From: Maribacter vaceletii
Lineage (GTDB): Bacteria > Bacteroidota > Bacteroidia > Flavobacteriales > Flavobacteriaceae
Direction of reading: 5' to 3'
DNA length: 64,000 nucleotides
Assembly (NCBI RefSeq): GCF_003634105.1
Contig: NZ_RBIQ01000008.1
Location: 310,001 to 374,000, forward strand
Every line of letters starts with the position of its first letter. Positions within the stretch are counted from its first letter, which is position 1. Position numbers and translations under genes: made by a program. Positions 60,918 to 64,000 of the stretch are shown here, in pieces. Under the pieces are notes generated by a model. The model did not search any database. It saw nothing but the letters and a program-made list of their open reading frames with translations, and was not told where the DNA came from.

Positions 60918-62729
60918 TTAATAACCTGGATTCTGGGCAATTTTTGAGTTCTGATCTATTACATTTTGAGGAATTGGACTCATATACTGTCTTAAATTAA
61001 AAGCTGCAGTATCAAATTCTTCTTCTTCCACACTATATACCCATACCCCTGAATTATCAGATGGGACGGAATTACGAATTACCATATTATGTGTTGGAAC
61101 CGCCATAACAACTTCTGCTGTTTTTAATCTCTTATTATCATAAAAGCGCTTGTTTTCAAAACATAATTCTACTCTCCTTTCTGAATGTATAGCATCTCGC
61201 ATAGCTTCTTTACTTAATCCCGTTTCTAAATTTGGTAAATCTGAGCGATTTCTTACTTGATTAATTGCATCATACACAGACGCATCTGGACCAACAGCTT
61301 CATTTTGAGCTTCTGCATAGTTTAGTAATACTTCAGAGTACCTATAAAACACATCATTCTGTCCACTAGCACTTCCCGGCGCTGCATCTGGATTTAATCT
61401 TTTCTTTTGGTAATAACCAGAATCACCAACATCTGTAGCTCCTGCTAAATCTATTTGATTAGTTTTACTGGGGTCAGCATAAGTTTCATCTATACGCGTA
61501 TAAATAATATCTTCTTCTGGCATCCAATCTAATTTATAAGTGGCTCCATCAAATACTATAAAATCATAAAAACGCTTTTCTCTGTCTACATATGGCGCTT
61601 GAGGGTTATACCCAGAAGTAGGATCTGTAATAGCTTTACCATTTGCCATTTTAAAATTATCTACCAACTCTTGCGTTGGGTTATAATTACCCCATGTTCT
61701 ATATTGCCCAAGTACATAAGTAACACCTCCTCTTCTTTCATAATTACTAGAAAGACCTCCTACATCTTCAATAGCTTGCCTATCCCATATAACTTCAGAA
61801 TTATATTCATTAGAAGCTCTCCATAAATTAGGCAAATCGTCTATTAATGCATAAACACCTCCATAATCATCTATAAACTTTTTGTTTGTAGCTGCAGCTT
61901 TTGCCCATCTTGATGGGTCTGCATTTGCAAAATGCACATAATTACTTGGGTCAGAAATATAGGCACTTCCACTATTAAATAAAGGACTAGCTGCAAAAAG
62001 TTCAATCCAACCTTGAACAACTAATGCTGCACCTAATGTTGCCCTTCCTGCATCACCTTCTCCACTATTATACTTAATACTTAAATTTTCATTAGAAACA
62101 ATAGATTCTAATTCACTTGTAATGAAATTAAAAGTTTCCTCAAAAGTAGCTCTTGGAGCTAATAGCTCATCTTCAGTAGCAGTGTTTCTATCCAAAGGTT
62201 CTAGTAAAATTGGAAGTCCACCAACATGCATAAAGTACTCGCTATAAAAATATGCCCTTAAAAAACGTACTTCATCATATCTTTTATTATAAAAATCTTC
62301 TGATAAATTTTCTTTATTTTCATCAAGCTTTAAAAGTGCTGTATTACACTTTCTAACCTTTGTGAAAAAAGATTCCCACGAGTATCCATTTGTAGGACCA
62401 TGACTACCAAACCATGCTCCAGTACTACTACTTCCTGGTACTTGGCAAATACCTTTCCTCCATTGGTAAGCTGTGTAATAATGACTAATATTATAATCGT
62501 CCGTATAATAATCTATTTGCTCACTAAATCTATTAAATTGTGGTATTTCACTATATAAATCATTAATAAAAATATCTGCATTAGAATCAGACGCCCATTG
62601 TGTAGCATCTGTAAGTTTAGCTTTATTTGTATTTTCTAAAAACTCTTCACTATCACATGATGCTACTAATAACACCAAGAATAAATAAAGAATAGAATTC
62701 CATTTTCCTTTATATATTATTTTTTTCAT
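60918..62729 (-). CDS. SusD/RagB-family outer-membrane lipoprotein
   Basis: A 603-residue protein with a lipoprotein signal ending LVASC (Cys25). The body is that of SusD: the helical repeat region (RYDEVRFLRAYFYSEYFMHV, LPILLEPLDRNTATEDELLA) and the C-terminal DVFYRYSEVLLNYAEAQNEA, VRNRSDLPNL and RVELCFENKRFYDNKRLKTA. It forms the lid over the SusC barrel and captures a glycan or other polymer. It follows the SusC gene by 32 nt. Confidence 0.95.
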   Translation of the reverse strand: MKKIIYKGKWNSILYLFLVLLVASCDSEEFLENTNKAKLTDATQWASDSNADIFINDLYSEIPQFNRFSEQIDYYTDDYNISHYYTAYQWRKGICQVPGSSSTGAWFGSHGPTNGYSWESFFTKVRKCNTALLKLDENKENLSEDFYNKRYDEVRFLRAYFYSEYFMHVGGLPILLEPLDRNTATEDELLAPRATFEETFNFITSELESIVSNENLSIKYNSGEGDAGRATLGAALVVQGWIELFAASPLFNSGSAYISDPSNYVHFANADPSRWAKAAATNKKFIDDYGGVYALIDDLPNLWRASNEYNSEVIWDRQAIEDVGGLSSNYERRGGVTYVLGQYRTWGNYNPTQELVDNFKMANGKAITDPTSGYNPQAPYVDREKRFYDFIVFDGATYKLDWMPEEDIIYTRIDETYADPSKTNQIDLAGATDVGDSGYYQKKRLNPDAAPGSASGQNDVFYRYSEVLLNYAEAQNEAVGPDASVYDAINQVRNRSDLPNLETGLSKEAMRDAIHSERRVELCFENKRFYDNKRLKTAEVVMAVPTHNMVIRNSVPSDNSGVWVYSVEEEEFDTAAFNLRQYMSPIPQNVIDQNSKIAQNPGY

Positions 62730-62761
62730 TTATAATTATTTTTTGTAATTATCTATATTAA

Positions 62762-64000
62762 TTATAGTCCAATATTTACTCCAAAAGCAAATGATTTACC
62801 TACTGGATATGCTCTTTCCAAATCTCTATACCCTAATTCTGGGTCAATAAAATCTAAACCACTAAAAGTTAATAGGTTTTGCCCTATTACATGTAGTCTA
62901 ATAGAGTCTACACCTATTTTTGAAGTTAAAGAAGAAGGTAATGAATATCCAAGAGTTAAAGTTTTTAAACGTAAATAACTAGTATCTTCCATCCAAAAAT
63001 CTGAATTTTGACCATTATTAGGTGTTGGCGCTGTAGTGGCTCTAGGGTATCTTGCATTTTGATTATCTGGTGTCCATCTATTATCAAAATATTCATATGC
63101 AAAATTACTTCCGTTATTACTAAATGGAACCGTTAAAAATGTACGCATACTAACGCTTGATTTTGCTGCTCCTTGAAAAAACAAGGATAAATCAAAGCCT
63201 TTATAATTAAAAGAAGAGTTAAAGCCAAATGTCATCCCTGGATATTGAGAAGGGTCTCCAATCACTGTCTCATCATTTACATCTATAATTCCATCTGGCA
63301 CACCATCTGGCCCACTTAAATCTGCATAACGTATATCTCCTGGGCGCAAATCTCCAAATTGCACCACATTATAACCATCATCCGAATTAATAAAACCATC
63401 TCCATTTACATCATCTGACGTTGAGAAAAGTCCTAATGATTTATACCCAAAAGGAGTTCTATAAGGGCGTCCTGTTAAGGTTCTATTAGGGTTATCTCTT
63501 TGGGCATCCGATTGAAATGTTTCTACCACTTCATTTTTAGAATAACTAAAATTTGCTCCTAAATCCATAATTAAGCCATTCTTAAACTCCTTATGTGTAC
63601 TTACCGCTATTTCAAATCCACGGTTGTTCATTTCTCCTTTATTTTCCTGTGCTATTGCCAACCCATATTCTACTGGCAAAGTAACTTGAGGGCGAAGAAG
63701 CATATCTGTTCTATCTTCTCTGAAATAATCGAATTCTACATTTAGTAATCCGTTCCACATAGATAAGTCAAAACCAACATCTAACTTAGTTGCTATTTCC
63801 CATGTAATATTTGGATTGGATTCATTAGGAATTCTTGATCCTTGTACTACCGAACCAGATCCAAAAGCATAAGCGTTTCCACGTAAATCATAACCATCTA
63901 AGTACTGATAATCCGCTATTGTAAAATTCCCATTATTTTCAAAATAAGGTAGGTTTCCAGATTTACCCCAAGAACCTCTTATTTTTAAATTATCTATACT
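62762..64000 (-). CDS. SusC/RagA-family TonB-dependent receptor (C-terminal part; start beyond right edge)
   Basis: The reading frame stays open to the window edge, giving the last 412 residues. The segments GSWGKSGNLPYFENNGNF, VGFDLSMWNGLLNVEFDYF, NRGFEIAVSTHKEF, GRPYRTPFGYKSLGLFSTSD, DLRPGDIRYADLSGPDGVPD and the ending SFAFGVNIGL are typical of the SusC barrel. It transports a ligand with energy from TonB, with SusD as partner. The plug domain and start lie outside the window; an internal Met at 63760 is not the start. Confidence 0.95.
   Translation of the reverse strand, partial: SIDNLKIRGSWGKSGNLPYFENNGNFTIADYQYLDGYDLRGNAYAFGSGSVVQGSRIPNESNPNITWEIATKLDVGFDLSMWNGLLNVEFDYFREDRTDMLLRPQVTLPVEYGLAIAQENKGEMNNRGFEIAVSTHKEFKNGLIMDLGANFSYSKNEVVETFQSDAQRDNPNRTLTGRPYRTPFGYKSLGLFSTSDDVNGDGFINSDDGYNVVQFGDLRPGDIRYADLSGPDGVPDGIIDVNDETVIGDPSQYPGMTFGFNSSFNYKGFDLSLFFQGAAKSSVSMRTFLTVPFSNNGSNFAYEYFDNRWTPDNQNARYPRATTAPTPNNGQNSDFWMEDTSYLRLKTLTLGYSLPSSLTSKIGVDSIRLHVIGQNLLTFSGLDFIDPELGYRDLERAYPVGKSFAFGVNIGL

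Noticed and set aside
62762-63760. A complete 332-residue gene starting at 63760
   Set aside because: The frame continues upstream to the window edge with clear SusC sequence, so the Met is internal.

Overview
The window looks like chromosomal DNA of a marine or aquatic member of the Flavobacteriia, probably Flavobacteriaceae. The reasons are the strongly AT-rich sequence, promoters of the Bacteroidetes type (-7 box TAnnTTTG, TTG about 20 nt upstream), a SusC/SusD pair, a DUF4494 protein, a short HPF ribosome factor, a MutS2-like protein without an Smr domain, a fused alpha/beta 2-oxoacid dehydrogenase E1 and an LpxH-like phosphatase. No rRNA, tRNA, phage, IS element or CRISPR array was seen.

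Layout. 1-4.8 kb: edge-truncated secreted protein, relic of a DUF4494 gene, guanine deaminase, intact DUF4494 gene and an OMPLA-type phospholipase. 4.9-8.9 kb: TetR operon (TetR, NAD(P)-binding protein, nitroreductase, YqhD aldehyde reductase) followed by a DJ-1/Hsp31 protein. 8.9-14.9 kb: two DEAD-box helicases, a J-domain/KTSC protein and a KefC/KefF-like potassium efflux pair. 15.3-25.6 kb: nine-gene minus-strand operon divergent from an HxlR regulator. 25.6-38.1 kb: four minus-strand transcription units whose promoters share one architecture, with an AraC regulator as the last gene of the first unit and a second AraC gene beyond. 38.2-64 kb: mostly household genes (FKBP, HPF, 2-oxoacid dehydrogenase, IPNS-like oxygenase, SUI1, nucleoside phosphorylase, UNG, MutS2, MscS, chorismate synthase, LpxH-like, FAD/Fe-S dehydrogenase, TlpA-like thioredoxin, SusD/SusC).

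The most interesting part is 4.9-38 kb. Three local regulators of different families (TetR, HxlR, AraC) each sit with enzymes that handle quinones, aldehydes and other electrophiles: four nitroreductases, three MDR quinone-oxidoreductase-like proteins, five ABM (quinol monooxygenase-like) domains in three proteins, SMP-30 lactonase-like propellers, YqhD, Hsp31-like and aldehyde dehydrogenase. Upstream of four units (27457, 28671, 30873 and 36412) I find a pair of 14-bp direct repeats of consensus RGTAnnAAAnnRGG, 21 bp apart, starting exactly 23 nt upstream of a TAnnTTTG -7 box in every case. These promoters have no TTG at the usual place. This fits an AraC-activated regulon that joins nitroreductase, MDR reductases, cupin, UBP zinc finger, a cNMP-domain flavoprotein with its redox cysteines replaced by serine, enoyl-CoA hydratase-like protein, bestrophin, a 2OG-Fe(II) hydroxylase and an SDR. 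The regulon is an inference from sequence geometry; its inducer and chemistry are not visible here.
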